From the NCBI GenBank assembly GCA_032191485.1, contig JAVDOI010000018.1, positions 14,156,066 through 14,220,065 of the forward strand: a stretch of DNA of 64,000 nt, given 5' to 3'. A program made the translations under genes and the position numbers. Source of the stretch: Leptoclinus maculatus. Lineage: Eukaryota; Chordata; Actinopteri; Perciformes; Stichaeidae. Positions within the stretch are counted from its first letter, which is position 1, and each line of letters opens with the position of its first letter. Positions 14,271-28,489 of this stretch are shown here, piece after piece. Under the pieces are notes generated by a model. It was given only the letters and a program-made list of their open reading frames with translations, made no database searches and had not been told where the DNA came from.

Positions 14271-17200
14271 TATTCTCATGCCTCGTTTTAGCAGAGATGC
14301 AACAATAATGGTTTCAAAACCCGGGGAAGAACCTTTAAATACTTCCTCACGCAAAACACTGTCAGAACATGTCAACGGAACATTCTCATCAGAACTTATT
14401 GGGATTGTTCAGGCTCTTGAAAACCAAAAACTTCAGAAACATCTGATTTAGGAAGACGATAACCCCAGCGTAAACACAACAAAGAAGACACAGGGCGGGG
14501 CAGACGGTGAACCCAATCTCAAAGCTCATCAACGTTCCTGACAGAAAGTATTTGCATAATGTATCCAATCAAGTCTGGTAAGATGTGACCGCAAGAAAAT
14601 ATACATCAGAATTACGCTGTAACGTCCATGATTTATTGTATGAGATGGGTCCAGTGAAATGAAGCTCTTTGTGCGGAGCAGTTGGACAGACTCCGTCTTA
14701 GGAGACCTGTTTTGGTAGGAAGACCATAATTGCTTTGAATTGGCCCTTGCGCAAAAGCAGCCTGCTACAGTGTGCTGAGAAAGCATTGTAGTGCGCGAAT
14801 GTGTGTGTGTGCGCTCGGGTGTTTTCTGTACGCGCACGCAAAGACTGCGCCCCTGCAAGCGAGTGTTTTGTTCTGCAATCTCCTGACTTGATGAAGTGGG
14901 TCCGCCGAGCCAAAGCGTTGCTGAGAGTTCAGAGTCATCAGCGAGGATCCTAGTGAGACAGCGGGCGACCACAGGTTTGGTCAGGACATGGTCAAGCTTG
15001 GGTCAGGGCCGGGTCCGAAGGGAATGGCTATATTAAGTCACTGAGTTTGTTTCAGGGAATGTTTTTAGGGAAAGGAGCTGACTGTAAGTTGTTTGTGTTA
15101 TTCTTTCTGTTGCTCCTGAATCAAGTCGCTTCTGGACTGCTGCGCTCTCGCAAATCATCTTGATTTCAACGTGAGCAATTTGGGAGTTTGGAAATGTTAT
15201 CAGGCTTCTGTACAAGAGTAATTGTACAGTGCTAAATCTCACTGAGTCATTCCTGTTTGACCACACAAACTGGGCAAATTGTTTTCCCACAGAGGTTTTT
15301 CGTCTTCCATTAATCCTTGGTAATGTGTGACTTGATATGGAACGTTTCTACCGCGCCACGCCGCCGTTACACAGGACCTTTATTAATGACGACAGGGGAG
15401 CTACTTGTCGTTCGCCTCTGTTTTAATTGAACTTACAGTTGAGTTGCATGACATAATTCGAAGAAAAAAATCGTCGAGTTCTGTTATCTCTATAAATATA
15501 CAATGTGTCAGAGCAACAACCAGCCGCGTGCTTCATGTGCACATTCGTAGTCCCGTGGGATTTTCCCGAAGTTCTTTCCCAGACTCGGGGGACAGCTCGT
15601 GTACATAACATGCTGCAGCACAGAAGTTAAAATGCCCATCCATTCATGAGGAGGACCTCCAGTGTTGTCCTAACCTCCCATTAAGCGCCATCAATCTGTC
15701 ACCGTCACAGCCTTGTTACTGTAAGGTCTGTTCCACTTGAAACAAGCCTCTAATTATACTCCCAGTCGACTCCCACTGGACCACATACTGTACGCTGCGC
15801 TAACCAGCCGCACTGCACTGTAGGTCTGCATCCACAGGCAGTTTGCAAGCATTGTCATCTCGCTCTCTGTCTGTCTGTCTCTTTCTCTCAATTCCCAAAC
15901 CTCCACTCAGAATAGCATATAGAACCAGCCACAGCACAGATTTACGGGCCGATGACGTCGCAGTGGATGTGACATACAAAAAGACAAAATATGACCACCC
16001 CGTTTCTGTGTTTGGGGTCGTGGGGGCTCAGGATGCGAAGCTGAAACCTGAAACAACTCTCTCTGTCTCTGCTCTGCCTTTCTGGGTCGAAAGACGAGTG
16101 GGAATCGACACAGTGGCCCTGAAGTGATTAGTGGTTTCAGTCATTTTCATCCCACTGCAATGCATGTGTGCGTGTTTGTTTGTGCCGGAGTATAAGCAAT
16201 AAAATAGAAACGGGGCACCGGGCAAACCAGTCTGTGGGTGGAGGAAACTCAGAACCAATCCGATGATGACATTGCCTTTGGTCGCGCTGTTGATGGTTGC
16301 TAAGCTTGAAAGTTTATATTTTGGCTTTTTGCACGAGGGGCAAATTACCAGAAACACGTGTTGCTCCAGAAAGGTTTGACCTGTGTGTGTGTGTTTGCGT
16401 ACACGCCATTCTGAACCCGGCAGCCTTTCACCTCACTTTCACCCACAGTATCTGAAGCAGCTGAACTTGTAACCTGCCGTAATACTGGAGATTAGACCGG
16501 AGTCTGCCATTATAAAGACGGTGAGTCATGTTCTTTAGAACTAAATGGATGCACAGATCAGTCCGAGGTCACGGCATTGGCGATTAAAAAACCCTGTCAC
16601 AGGCTGTGTTGTTCTTGATCCACGCACATCCGTCATCTACTGTTAGCGGCCACTCTGCTAACTCTGACTGATATTTCTATGGCATTGCAATTAGAGCTAA
16701 AGTTCTCGGGTTTATTCCCTTCGGTCCCATTTTTATTTCCTATGGATTTGTGGCGTAAGGGAAATGCAGTCAAGGCGGAAAACTGTGTCACGGACTTGGA
16801 TGGTGCGAGTGTGTGAGGGCTGCATCCAAAAAGTCAAAAGGTTCAGCTAAAACACACGAGTGTGTGTTATCTCACTACTCTGCGTTTCCTAGGATGTCAC
16901 TGAGTTATGAATAAGGCCATAAATCATCATTACAGGGTAATATATGTGCTGTATATATATATGCAGATGCTGGTTGAAACATGTGCAACACAAGACGCAA
17001 ACTTTGGACCACACAGGAAACTACTGAGGATGAGGAGCCAAAAACTCTGCATACCTTTGCGTCAGGATCCTTCGTATTTCTCCCAGCTCCAAACACGACC
17101 TGTTTGTCTTTTTTTTGTGTGTGCTTGTAGTTTTTTTCTTCTTCTTCTTCTTTTTCTTATACGGTTTTATGTCAACATTTTTTTGGGGGGCGGTTATGTT

Positions 17201-17461
17201 GCTTCTGCTGATGATTTATGGATTTTTTTGAAGGGCGCAGAGTGTGTGAATGCGAGCTAGTGGATGAGTGTGAGCAGAGTGTGTGGATGAGTGTGAGCAG
17301 AGTGTGTGGGAGCGCACAGGACATGTGAGCGTAAAGTACAGCTGTCAGCGCTATAGGCCAACAGTCGAGGAGCGCATTCACTGCCCTCCGTGTGGAGCCA
17401 ATTTTCCCTCAGGAAGCAAAGTGACTCAGTTGTGGTTTGACATTGTTTGTGAGTGCATATC

Positions 17462-17463
<2 letters not shown>

Positions 17464-17493
<30 letters not shown>
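17464..17493. repeat. (GT)n microsatellite
   Basis: Simple GT run of about 30 bp. Confidence 0.9.
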
Positions 17494-17496
<3 letters not shown>

Positions 17497-19474
17497 AGAA
17501 AGCGGGATACAAAGTAAGACCAAGGGTGTTTGTGTATGCACATTGCATGCTCACATTCTTGTGTGTGTGCAATGTGTGCGTGTTGAAGTATTTTTAGGTG
17601 CGTGATTGCGTCCCAGGACTGGCAAGCTTCTTCTCAGGTCAGTCTGAAATGTACCTCTCCCTCCTCTCAGTGGGAAATGTTTTATGACAGTCCGGTACAG
17701 ACATCACACCACTACGCCTCATGTGTAAAGTCTAAGAGGAGCGTGCAGGGGGCTATCAAAACCAAAAGACGCACAGTGTTGGTCTTGTCTGCTGCAGGAG
17801 GAAACATTCTTATGTTTGTATATGCACATCAGGCCAAAGTCAGCCAACGACAACTTGAAGGTTGGAAATAATCTAAAGGGTCTGTATACTCGAATCACAA
17901 AAAAAACCTTCCTCGCTTACCGCTAGTGGTAGCAAACTATGCAGATAGTTTTGGTTTTATGTGCTGAAGTTTTGAAATATCCTTCAGTGAGATTTCTTAC
18001 AACACCCCCAAATACAATGGAGGTGACTGGAATTCTGCCCGTGGTGTTCAACGTGTTGAAGAATTACAATTGAAAAATCTATTCCTAGAAAGAATGTCAT
18101 GGTTGCCCTGGATGATCCACAGACCTCATTGTGAACAGTTTTCATTGGAACTACTTTCTCCTGAAGAAATGGTCCCAGTGCAAGCTGCCCGGTGAGGTCT
18201 GTGGATTACCCAGTGTAACCAGCACATTGTCCTTGAGAAGACATGTTGCTGCAGATTCTTTTTCCAAAAGTCATTTTGTCAATTCTGTGAGCGCCAAAAA
18301 ATTAAACTGTTGTATTGTGTTTGTGGCAGAAAGTTAAAGAGGATGATATCTTGAAACCGAGAAGAGCTTAAAACATAAATGATCTGCATGGCCAGACGTC
18401 ACTACGCTACAGGAAGTCCTGTCAGCTGACATCACACCAATGAGTCTCCTGTGTGGAAAATGTAACATGACAAACTGTCCACATACATGACAGACATGTC
18501 TGCTCATTCAATAGATATTTACTCTCTGCTTGCACTTTTAGATTAATACAATAATGGAGATTTTCTTTGCTTATTTCTCGTATTATGGTCCAATAATCTT
18601 TCTTTATCTCTGTCGTATACGTTTTTACCTGTAAAAAATACATCCATGTATTTTACAGAGCTGTACATAACTGTGTGTATAAATAGATGATTGTATAGTT
18701 AGTCCCAATATTCATCTATACAATTCCAATGAAGGAACTTTTCCTATGAAATATCTCAACACTACTTGAATTATTGGCACAGAATCTGGCGCACACATGC
18801 ATGGTTCCCAGAGATTCAATGCGTCCAGTGCATGACCAAACACCGGCAGCCTAAGATGTACTTTGTGTTAATGAGCTAAAAGCGTTTCAGTGTTCGGTGT
18901 TTCCGTCCCTTTAGAAAACCTCAACCTCTCATTTATGCTTTTTTTGTTGTCTACATCTTTGTATGTAATTAAGTCATTTGTTTTGTGACTAATGTGTGAA
19001 TTTCTCTCTCTCTCTCTAATCTTAGCTGTCTGTGTATCTCACTTGTGGTTCTTTTTCTGGGTGAACATTTCGGATGATATATAAAAAACAATTTTTTTTC
19101 TGCTGAGATCAACTCGACTTTAGATGTTATCGTCATCAGAGCTTAGCCAAATAGAAATATGCAAAAATGCCGGACCACCTTCTTTGGCTCGCCTCAAAGC
19201 ACAGCGCTCGTCTGGCAGAGGAACAAAGCGGATGTGTGACTTAAAACTCTCACATTGCCGGTCGCGCATGAGCTCACATCGTAACTTGATGCGAAATATC
19301 CTTCCCAAGTAACCGCTATAAAAACATAATGGTGGTGATTTCAGACATATCGAGAAGCTTTATGCTCTTCAAACCAATACTTAATATTCTCCAAAGATTC
19401 ATGGCTGTGTGTGTGACTGCCGGGGTGTTTCTGAAGTGGACACATTTTAATGTATTTTTCACCCAGAAGTTTTG

Positions 19475-19476
<2 letters not shown>

Positions 19477-19508
<32 letters not shown>

Positions 19509-19603
19509 CACTACAGTATGAGGTGACCTCATTCTGACTATGAACCGCTCTCTGGGAATCCCCCAACTCCCAACTGTTTGTAGGCCTCTGCATTCATACA
19601 TGC

Positions 19604-19653
<50 letters not shown>
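19477..19653. repeat. Two (GT)n microsatellites
   Basis: GT runs at 19,477-19,507 and 19,607-19,653 with about 100 bp of unique sequence between them. Confidence 0.9.
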
Positions 19654-19654
<1 letters not shown>

Positions 19655-22600
19655 GGTCTGTGTAACTCTGTCATACGCTGAGGTAATGACTGTCCTCATG
19701 GGGACAGCTCATCCTCACAACCACTGGGTGGTCCAGTGACTTAAACAGCAAGAGGGGCGAAACAAAGTTTGAAGTTGCCTCAGTGCTGCAGCTGTAAGAT
19801 TGTAAAACACGGAACCCCAAACTAATTCCTTAAACAGGCTCAAATGTTTGTTTAAGCCCTTAGGCCCACTGGTGGAAGCTCAGCTGTAATGTTTATTGCA
19901 GCTGTGGGGCCTGGCCGTAATGTATGCAAGCTCGAGCCTTTGAGTTCATTCAAATAAATTCTCCTTTCATTTGATCTCACCGGAGTCCATTTATCACACG
20001 GAGACACACCCAGTGGCTATCGGGGGGGGAAACGGAAGACCTGCGAGGAGGCTATCGGCATGAGAGTGAAAAGGCGGCTCTTCCTCTGATTCATCTCTGT
20101 TCAACATCAACAGTGTACCAACGCTGGTGACCACACAGGAAAGGATCGGTATTCCTCACTCTCCGGTGGGAGTGATGTGGGTGTTTTTGTGCGTTTACCT
20201 CCACATGTGTCAGTGTAGTTACTGTGCATGTGTTTGTTTTGGGTGTGTTGCACAGGCAAAAGGTTTCCCCACTTTGAAGCGCTGGGAAAAGAATCTGTCT
20301 CCTCCTGCACACGTGGGGATCAGAAACATGTACTCCTACCTACAGGCCAAAGTAGGTCAACTGCCAGGGCCCTCTGACATGACTCATGACTATGAGCATT
20401 CTTTTTCTTCTCTGCCATGGCCGTGGTTGAGGTTTGGTTAGACTAAAACTACAAGGTTGAAGTTTCACAAAGCGCTTTGTGACACATATTCACCTTTTGA
20501 GTAAATATGTTGAACTTGTTAGAAAACTGTTGTTTATTTACGCATTCAGCAATTACAGGGCAACACGATGATTCCCTTGGAGTCATGTCTTCGGTCACCT
20601 GGCAAATATAAGTTTAATATTCACTCACTTTGAGCTCTGTTTATTGCTCTCCGCCCTCTTCTGAGGGAAATGTTTGTCTATTTCACTGCTGTTTGCTGCT
20701 GAGCAGGTAGTTGTGCAGCGGGTTCGTACAGCTTTTACTGGGAAAGCGACGCTAAGAGAGCGGTGAGCGTGAACCAGAACAGTACGAGTTGTCGGCTGAA
20801 CAATGAGCTGAAACTCACTATAAAGCTCTGTAAAGACAGAGGGGAGCTGCGCAAAGATATTTCTCCATCAGTTCCCACATGTACTATTACGACCTGTCAT
20901 GTTACAAGCATACACAAAGATTAGCGTCTTATATAGTCCTCACTTTAACGAGCTAAGTTGCACAACAGCTTGGAGGATTTCAAGTTCTTGGTTGGATGAT
21001 AAAGCAGAAAAAACAAGGCAGAGGGTTGGAATTCTGCTTATTAGTACGTCATCTATCCAGACTTTCTGAGCTGATCAGCTCTTCCAGAGGACAATTAGTA
21101 ATAGAGATCAGATGATGATGAAGTCTGACACTTTGGGACTTTTTAGAGAGCTTTATTTTTCTTTGTGTTGTATCGATAACTTTCTGTTATTTCGATCTTT
21201 CTCATTCTGGTTGTCTGACAACAGGCTAACGGGGAAACACCCCAAGTGATGGAACACTGAGCAGGAATATTAAAATGTAGGAATCCCTTCCAACACATAG
21301 TGCACACACAAAGGTGAATGCTTCACACTGTCACGGAAGCTCGATCAGCTGTACCCGCCGTATGAGCGTAATGTAGAGGCTTTAAGAGGGGTGGATGACA
21401 ATTACAGTGTGGCTTCATGCAAAGAAAACACGAGAGCAACTCTTATATGAAACAAATACACAAGAAGAAGAAGAAATGTAGTCCACAACTTTACCATTTT
21501 GGTTCATTGCTTCTGCTCACGTCAGTGTTGTTTCCATCTGACAGATACACAATCGCCACTATATCACTGCTGTGTTGAACTTCTATAATCTTCTCACGTT
21601 TAAGTCACAGTGTATTATTGCAGAAGGCTCACCCCAGTTCAGAGGAAATGTAAGAAACAATAGCTGGACATAAACTGCGATGGTCTGATGAGGTGATTCC
21701 TGCGATAAGTGTGAACAAACACGGTGTGTGTCTTTGAAGCTGAAGTTGTGCACTTTTGTACTTATACTCTCCTACACTTCTCTCCACATCAGTCCATGTA
21801 ACTAATTCGAGGGGATTTCACTGTTCTTTCCAAATGACTCGGTGAACCTGCTTCCTGGAACCAGCCACGGATCGGCTGCACTGGATCCCAGAGCTGTTTC
21901 CATTTGAGCTGATTGAACTGTCCTGTAAGAGAGCCACACGGCCTGAGGAGACATCACGCGATACCTTCCCACGCCCGCGTCTCATCAGCTCACCGACAAC
22001 AACTGAACTGTATTGATTAGGCGACGGAGAAGTGTGTCCCCACCTCCGCCCACGGACACGTCCACACAGCCAGTTCATTTCAAGGTTTTTCCTCTTTACT
22101 TGATAGCGGTACACATCTGAATCTAATGATTCCCCACCCACACTGAGCTCTAACCTACAATAACTAAATCTGGGTTTTTTTTTATTCTTACTTTGGCAAC
22201 TCAAATAAAGCTGTTCTGCCTAAAATGTTAACACACACTGCTGCATCATACGGAGACATCACAGTCTCACATTAGTTATAAATATATGGTAATGATTATA
22301 ACTAATAATACAAATACACAGAACATGTTCTTCTCTGCAGCTGGAGGATCCCCTTCCCACTTTTATCTCTGCATACATCGCACATATTCTTTAGACTTCA
22401 TACTGTGAACCTTTGCACACAGCAACTGCCGAGCTTTAATGTTAAAACAGTTGCAGTGCACATATTGTAATCGTTTCTTATTGTACATTGTTCTATTCTA
22501 TATTTATGTTTCTTGACTTTTGCAGTGCTTGTTTTTATTTAAATTTTTCTCCTAATAGGCCGTTGCTGCTATATTTTAAAAGTCCAGATTTCTTTTCAAG

Positions 22601-23324
22601 AATTGAGGCTCTTGCTAATCTCCAGCGCAAAGACATTTGCTGGATGACATCAGCAGTAAAACGCCTCCTGCATGACTTCATGCCGGAGTAGAAGGGGCTT
22701 TTTGGTCCCCCGTGTTGAGAGCACCACCCTTTTGTTCTCTGTTGCCTCGGTCAGGTGATAACCATCTCTGCTGTCCGGCCTCAGTGCTGTTATGAGGCTG
22801 ACATTTTTACGGCTTCAACAGCAGCTCTGTGCCAACTGCCCACCTGGAGGAAACCCCACCCTGTCCGATATGAGGCACCGATGAAAGAGAGAGCTTTGAC
22901 AAACTGTGAAGAGTTCACAAGAAGCCGTTTTTTATTGAAGTCCTCTGAAGCTATTGTGCCTTTGCACTGAAGCCTTTCTAAAGAAAATCCCATTTGGATT
23001 TAAAATCTTTTGTTGTCCTGAAGAATCCTGCAATAGATACAGCCCATGTGACTTTGATTATAAGACAAACAAAAAGCATCACGTATGTGGGTAGAGCTTT
23101 TCTTCCATCTCCGCACACTGATTTAATTAAGAGCCCCAAATATGATCTGAAGATCGTGAGTCATGGCGACGACCTTCAGATAAACTGGTGAAAAACGAAC
23201 ATCAATTCAACTCGACGTCGGGGCGAAAGCCCGACATGACTCACGAGTGCATGCAGACAGATACAAGACAGCAAACACTCAATTACAATGGCATTATCAA
23301 AAACAGATTAACATAAGCACATTC

Positions 23325-23519
23325 TGCTCTGTAGGCATATATTTAATGCAGCTGTGTAGTGCCGTCAGCATTTACATCCACCACCAAGGTAGGAACCTCA
23401 AGTCTATCGTTTCTTCATCATCGTGAACGCTGGTTATGCATTTTTACTTGGCCCAACTCCCAAAGTGTCAAACTCAATATTGAAGGAGAGACAGTCCTCC
23501 CATTAATCATGTATACCAT
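23325..23519 (-). other. epsti1: epsti1 3' untranslated region and poly(A) signal
   Basis: Downstream of the TAA stop (minus strand, 23,520-23,522) the first plausible polyadenylation hexamer is ATTAAA, read on the minus strand at 23,342-23,347. This would give a 3' UTR of roughly 170-200 nt. The cleavage site itself cannot be seen. Confidence 0.4.
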
Positions 23520-23659
23520 TTAATTCATCGTGCAGTTGAGCAGTGCGTAGGCCTGCTCGTAGTCGCTGTTGCACTGCTCCAGGATGTCCTCAAGGAAGAC
23601 TCTGCTGCAGTCTGGAAAGCTCTTCTTCAGTTTCACCAAGGCCCAATCATAGTCAGGAT
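23520..23659 (-). other. epsti1: CUE-like domain encoded by the last epsti1 exon
   Basis: The exon encodes 45 residues beginning PDYDWALVKLKKSFPD, continuing with VFLEDILEQCNSDYEQAYALL and ending NCTMN. The FP pair after the first helix, the central acidic helix and the closing Leu-Leu match the three-helix layout of CUE ubiquitin-binding domains (MFP ... LL motifs). This is a pattern match by eye, not a profile search. It occupies about residues 300-344, the extreme C-terminus. Confidence 0.6.
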
Positions 23660-26600
23660 CTGGAAAGCACACAGGAAAGAAATCATCCTGATGGATTCCA
23701 CTTTATTCATCATTGTTCCCACAAGGCCCCTGTTGAAAAGAGGGCTCTTTGATTGTCATCCCATACAGCACAGCGCAGTGTCATTCTCATGCGCAGCAGA
23801 CGGACACATGTTTCATTCTTTTCTAGTTGGGGATCTATTTTGTTGAACATTTGCACACACGATCTGTGAGGCAATCCGGCCAAAAGGCTGGTCCGGTTTA
23901 AATGACGCGTGACGAGAGAGGCCGTCACACGATCATGCAGGAGATTGGCTCCGGCAAGGTAGTGACAGCACGGAAAGACCCGATCAGCGGGCTGGTAAAA
24001 TATAGACCGGGGCTGGCGGACGCAGCCTGACATGGATCGAGGATGTTGTGGGATTCCGACATGCAGAATTGTCCCCGCAGTGGCGGTGCCAGGACTGAAG
24101 GTTTGAGATATTCTTGGGTAATTTAGCTTTAACCTCTGACTTGTGAGATCGCCCCGCTGCGGCGGCTGTTTGGATGGACAGATAGTCGGGCTGTAAGGTC
24201 GGACAAGAGCCAAGAGGAAGGGGGGGGGGGCTTAAAGAGACAGGCGCTAAAACGGAGGATTTTAGTCTAATGGTTGATACACCAGCATGAGTAAAATAAT
24301 GTTGTTGTTTTTTTACATTTAAGTTGTTTTAGTGGAAACTCCAAATAAACCTGAAAATGAGCAAGATACGTGTATGTCTCCCCTTTAAGTGTTATAGGAG
24401 CTTAGGAGTGCCATATACACACGTGCAGCAGTAGCAAATTATTACGAGCAGCAGGTAATAATGTTTGTGTTCTTAGCTCTGAGTGGCAGGTACCTCATAG
24501 TTGTATGGCAGCCAGTCAGGTATCAAACCCAGTATGTGAATCCGGGCCAATTATAGAAGGACGCGACGTGCTTGGCTGCAGGCCGAGAGTTACTGAGAAT
24601 TTTCCTGAGAATGTTCCTCTCTGATTGACAGGAGCCCAATTTGTGTGAGACTTTCATGCCCATGTTCTCTGTGTCAACAAACACTTAAAATGTGTTTAAT
24701 ATATTGCTCAACCCATAGTACGGTTTGTGTTCAGAAGGAGGGGAAAAACTTTCTTACGCACACTCATCGACACAAACAGACATTTCTCACAAACTACAAG
24801 TATCAGCAGGATTTGAACGCCCGGAGCTACGGCATCACTACGTACCACGCATAACTTCCTGCCTACACATTTGAAGCACGTAAAGCCTGTGATTTGACGC
24901 AGACTAAACAGACAATCACAGTCCTTCTGAGAAAGGATGAGGTGGCCAACTCGTGTCACATGTCTGATTTAGGTTTGGTTAACCAGCGTTGAGCCAGACT
25001 AAAAAAAAAGGCGTGAGAAACAGTAGACAGGCTCACCAGCTTCACCTGTCCAGTCGGCAAAATACTGATCTGGGTCTGGGTTCGGCTGAGAGGGGGGGGG
25101 GTGGTGTCCACGGGGGTTGGACGGCCGGTGTCTAAAATCCTCGGGGGCCAAAAAGGGACACTCCCAAACGCCTTCTTCCTTTGCGTCCTCCTCGCTCCCC
25201 CTGCGTTGACCCTCGAGATTGTCCAGAAAGGCTTGGTTCACCCTGTCAAAATACAATGAATCAAACTAATGCGTCACATGAAGCAAACTAATGCTGTACT
25301 TCATCGCTACACATGCTGGCAGGCTCTAAATGGCAGTGAGCGGGATGTGTTTGACAGCTTTTAAAACTTCAATAAACTGGTTAGTAAACTGCACACGAAA
25401 CATTCAGCGACCCGGCCAGTCCGTACTGGTGTCATTCCACAAGGATGAACTAAACAAACAACTCATCTTGTTGAGTCCACTGTGCAGAGAGTCCTCCACC
25501 TGATGCCTCACATTCAAGTGCTCAAAGTTGAATCAGCTTTTATCTCGGAGACAGAACCATAATTCAATATAACAGTGTGTATACATGTTGTACATACCTC
25601 CTGTGTTCCTGCTGTACGTCTCTCACACCTGTCAAGTCCTCTCTCTGTGTACTCTCCACGGCCCCACTCTGACAAAAAGACATTATTCAAAGTATAAAGG
25701 AAAAGATGGCTTAATTTGGAAACTGAGAAAGACATAAATTGTGTCTGAGCAACACTAACTTGGAAGGTTAACTGGAAAACTCCTCGGGGGGCCTTTAAGG
25801 TATTTGGAGGTGCGACATGGAATATGATAAGATCACTCTCAAAGTATCAGGGTGTGGAAATGAAAACATTCCAATGCAAATGGCAATACACAGAAAAGCA
25901 AATGCATGCAATACTTACGAACATAGCACAATGACAAACATGCTGAGTAAAGCATATATATGCATGAACAGGATTATTGCATTATGGGTTTGAGCAAAAT
26001 ATCGGCAGTATAAGCAGAAAAATATGAAAAAATATGAAAACATAAATAAAGAGATAAACGGCAAAATGAAACACAGGAGGTGAGAAACACAATGAGTTTG
26101 TTTTTTGGCTTGTGCAATAACCAGTTCTGTACTATCAGTTTATTGTAGCAGGCACAAAGCAGCTTTTATAGGTGGAGAACGTGTCAACATGTTGTGTAGC
26201 CAATATTACTCAATGAACATTTATTAACCCAGATTTAAACTGAATTATGTCTATTTTCTTTTCAATATGGATACATGTATTTACTGTTCAGACACACACA
26301 CACACACACACACACACATCTCTCTCTCTCTCTCTCCTGTCATGGGTCAGCGAGGTGGTTATTTAGGATGACACGAGAGGAAGGAACACACAGCCCACCT
26401 GTGTGAGCAGCTTAGCATCAAAGCTTAGCATAAAATCTCCCACTCAGACACACACATTACACATGTACACACACCACACACACACACACGCCCACAAATA
26501 GAGGATATGAAGGGAAGATCAATCTGTCTCATGGAGCCATTGCAGAAAGAACAACAGATCCCAGGGTCCCACTAAGAACCACATCAAGAAGTTTGACTTT

Positions 26601-27358
26601 TGCTGCTCCGCGGCCGCAAGCTTTCATCTCCTAATCTGTGACGTCTATCTGGGAGAGCTGCAGCCTGGGAGAGTCTGAGAGAGGAGAGGAGAGGGAGAGG
26701 GAAGGAAATAAGAGGAGAGGAGAGGGAAGTGAATGGAAAAAGAGGAGACGGAAGGAAATGATGGGAAAGGAGAGAGAAGTAGATGTCAGTAAAGGAGACG
26801 GAAGGAAAAGAAACTAAAGGAAAGGAGAGGGAATCAAATGAGAGGATAAGAGTCAGAAGGAAAGGAGGAAAGGAGAGGGAATAAAATGAGAAGAAAGGAA
26901 AGGAAAGGAAAGGAAAGTAATGAGAAGGTAAAAGGGTAAGGACAGGAATGTAGGCATGGAAAGGATAAGAAAGGAGAGAAAAGGAAAGGACAGGAGGACA
27001 AGACAGGCAAGGAGACAATGAGACGGGAAAGGAAAGGAGAGAAAAGGAAGGGAGAGGAGAATGCAGGAAATGAGATGAGACGAAACAAGGGGAGACAAGA
27101 AGACGGGAGACGAGAAGACGTAATGGGTGAGGAGATGCAATGAGAGGAGACAAAGCGAGTTGAGACAAAGTGAGACGTGAAGGCGGGGAGAGGTGAGTCT
27201 CTGTTGCTGTCTGTTACCCTGGATTCATCCAGTGAACTGTATGATCCAGTTAGCCTGTCAGTGTGTTACTGTGTGTGTGTGTGTGTCCCACCATAAAACA
27301 AGAGACTTCTTTATTACTGTAACTGACTGCTTGCTGTTCCTTTCTCCACCATAGTTTG

Positions 27359-27407
<49 letters not shown>

Positions 27408-28440
27408 TACAAAAAAAATGTCTCTGTGATAAAAAGAGAGAGAGAGACGAAAGACACAACGATGAGAAAAAGCCCAGAAAGAAAACATTTCCTCCGTCCA
27501 CCGAGGGAGCTGAGTGTGCAGCTTTAACAGTGTTGTCCGTCACCACATAATCCGCTCACAGCCTGATAGAGTGTGGAACATACAGTGATTTCCTGCACAC
27601 TGTCTTCTTCTCTGGCGTAACATCACTGACAGACACTAGGCTGGGTGGAGGAACTATTAGCACCGTGTCTGACTTTCTGACAGAAGCTGTCAGCACTCTC
27701 CAATAAATGTACGTTTTCTGAGCTAAGAATAACCGTGACCTCTTCATATTTAAGATTTACAGCAGCTATTGATTTTAAGATTTATAGCAGCCATTACACC
27801 CCCCACAACGAGGGTTGCCCCCGTTTTGACTGACGTGCCGTGTGATTGGCTGTTGGGGAGCTTGGGTTTCCTCCAGGTACTTTTACTAGCGCAGGTTATT
27901 CCGCTGCCTTCCGCAGACTCCTCGCAGTCATGTCATGTTTTGTCTCGGTCTCTGCTCAGTGTGAACTCTGGGAAGTCCCTTGAACTGCGCCTTCCACTCG
28001 TTCCCTCCCAGGAAAACTAACAGGCAGAGAGGAAGAGAGGCTGAGAAAAAGGAAGCAGTGAAAACAAAAAGAGAGGGAAAGGAGCCGACAGCCAGGCAGC
28101 ATCAAGAGGCAAGGGAGAGGAAAAACAGTGGCATATTCCTCTGTGTATTTACACTTCCTCTTTACACGACCATGAGCACGCTGTACTGCTGTGTGCCCCG
28201 GCTCTGACCAGGAGATAATTACAGGGGGATCTGGCTCCTCAACCCCACCCGGCCCACTGGGGATACCGCTTAATACCCGCCGCGGCCCCGGATGATAAAA
28301 ACTCTGCACTCGAGAGTATTTATTCAGGAAACAGCTCACAAAGGCAGATCTATTGGTGTGAATAACCACAGAGCTTCGGTCTCCGACCCCCACGGCCACA
28401 GATATGAGACTCAACACTGAACCCTGAGACCCACAGAGCA

Positions 28441-28489
<49 letters not shown>

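Larger units (their letters stand above)
11342..23320. other. Intergenic DNA, no supported gene
   Basis: No frame with a recognisable family was seen on either strand. The frames at 12,531-13,106 (minus) and 21,818-22,204 (minus) are the longest, but they lack domains, partner exons and a promoter. The block holds CA/GT arrays at 13,532-13,559, 17,464-17,493, 19,477-19,507 and 19,607-19,653, and a possible hAT-like remnant around 13,976-14,270. It forms the downstream flank of epsti1. Confidence 0.6.

Noticed and set aside
21818..22204. 128-codon minus-strand open frame
   Set aside because: Ser/Arg/Gly-rich, no family resemblance, and no splice or regulatory context.
23710..24213. 167-codon minus-strand open frame within epsti1 intron 9
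   Set aside because: It lies wholly between two supported splice sites and shows no domain; local GC content explains the lack of stops.
26584..27168. 194-codon Ser/Pro/Leu/Phe-rich minus-strand frame
   Set aside because: It is the complement of the polypurine tract; low-complexity translation, not a protein.
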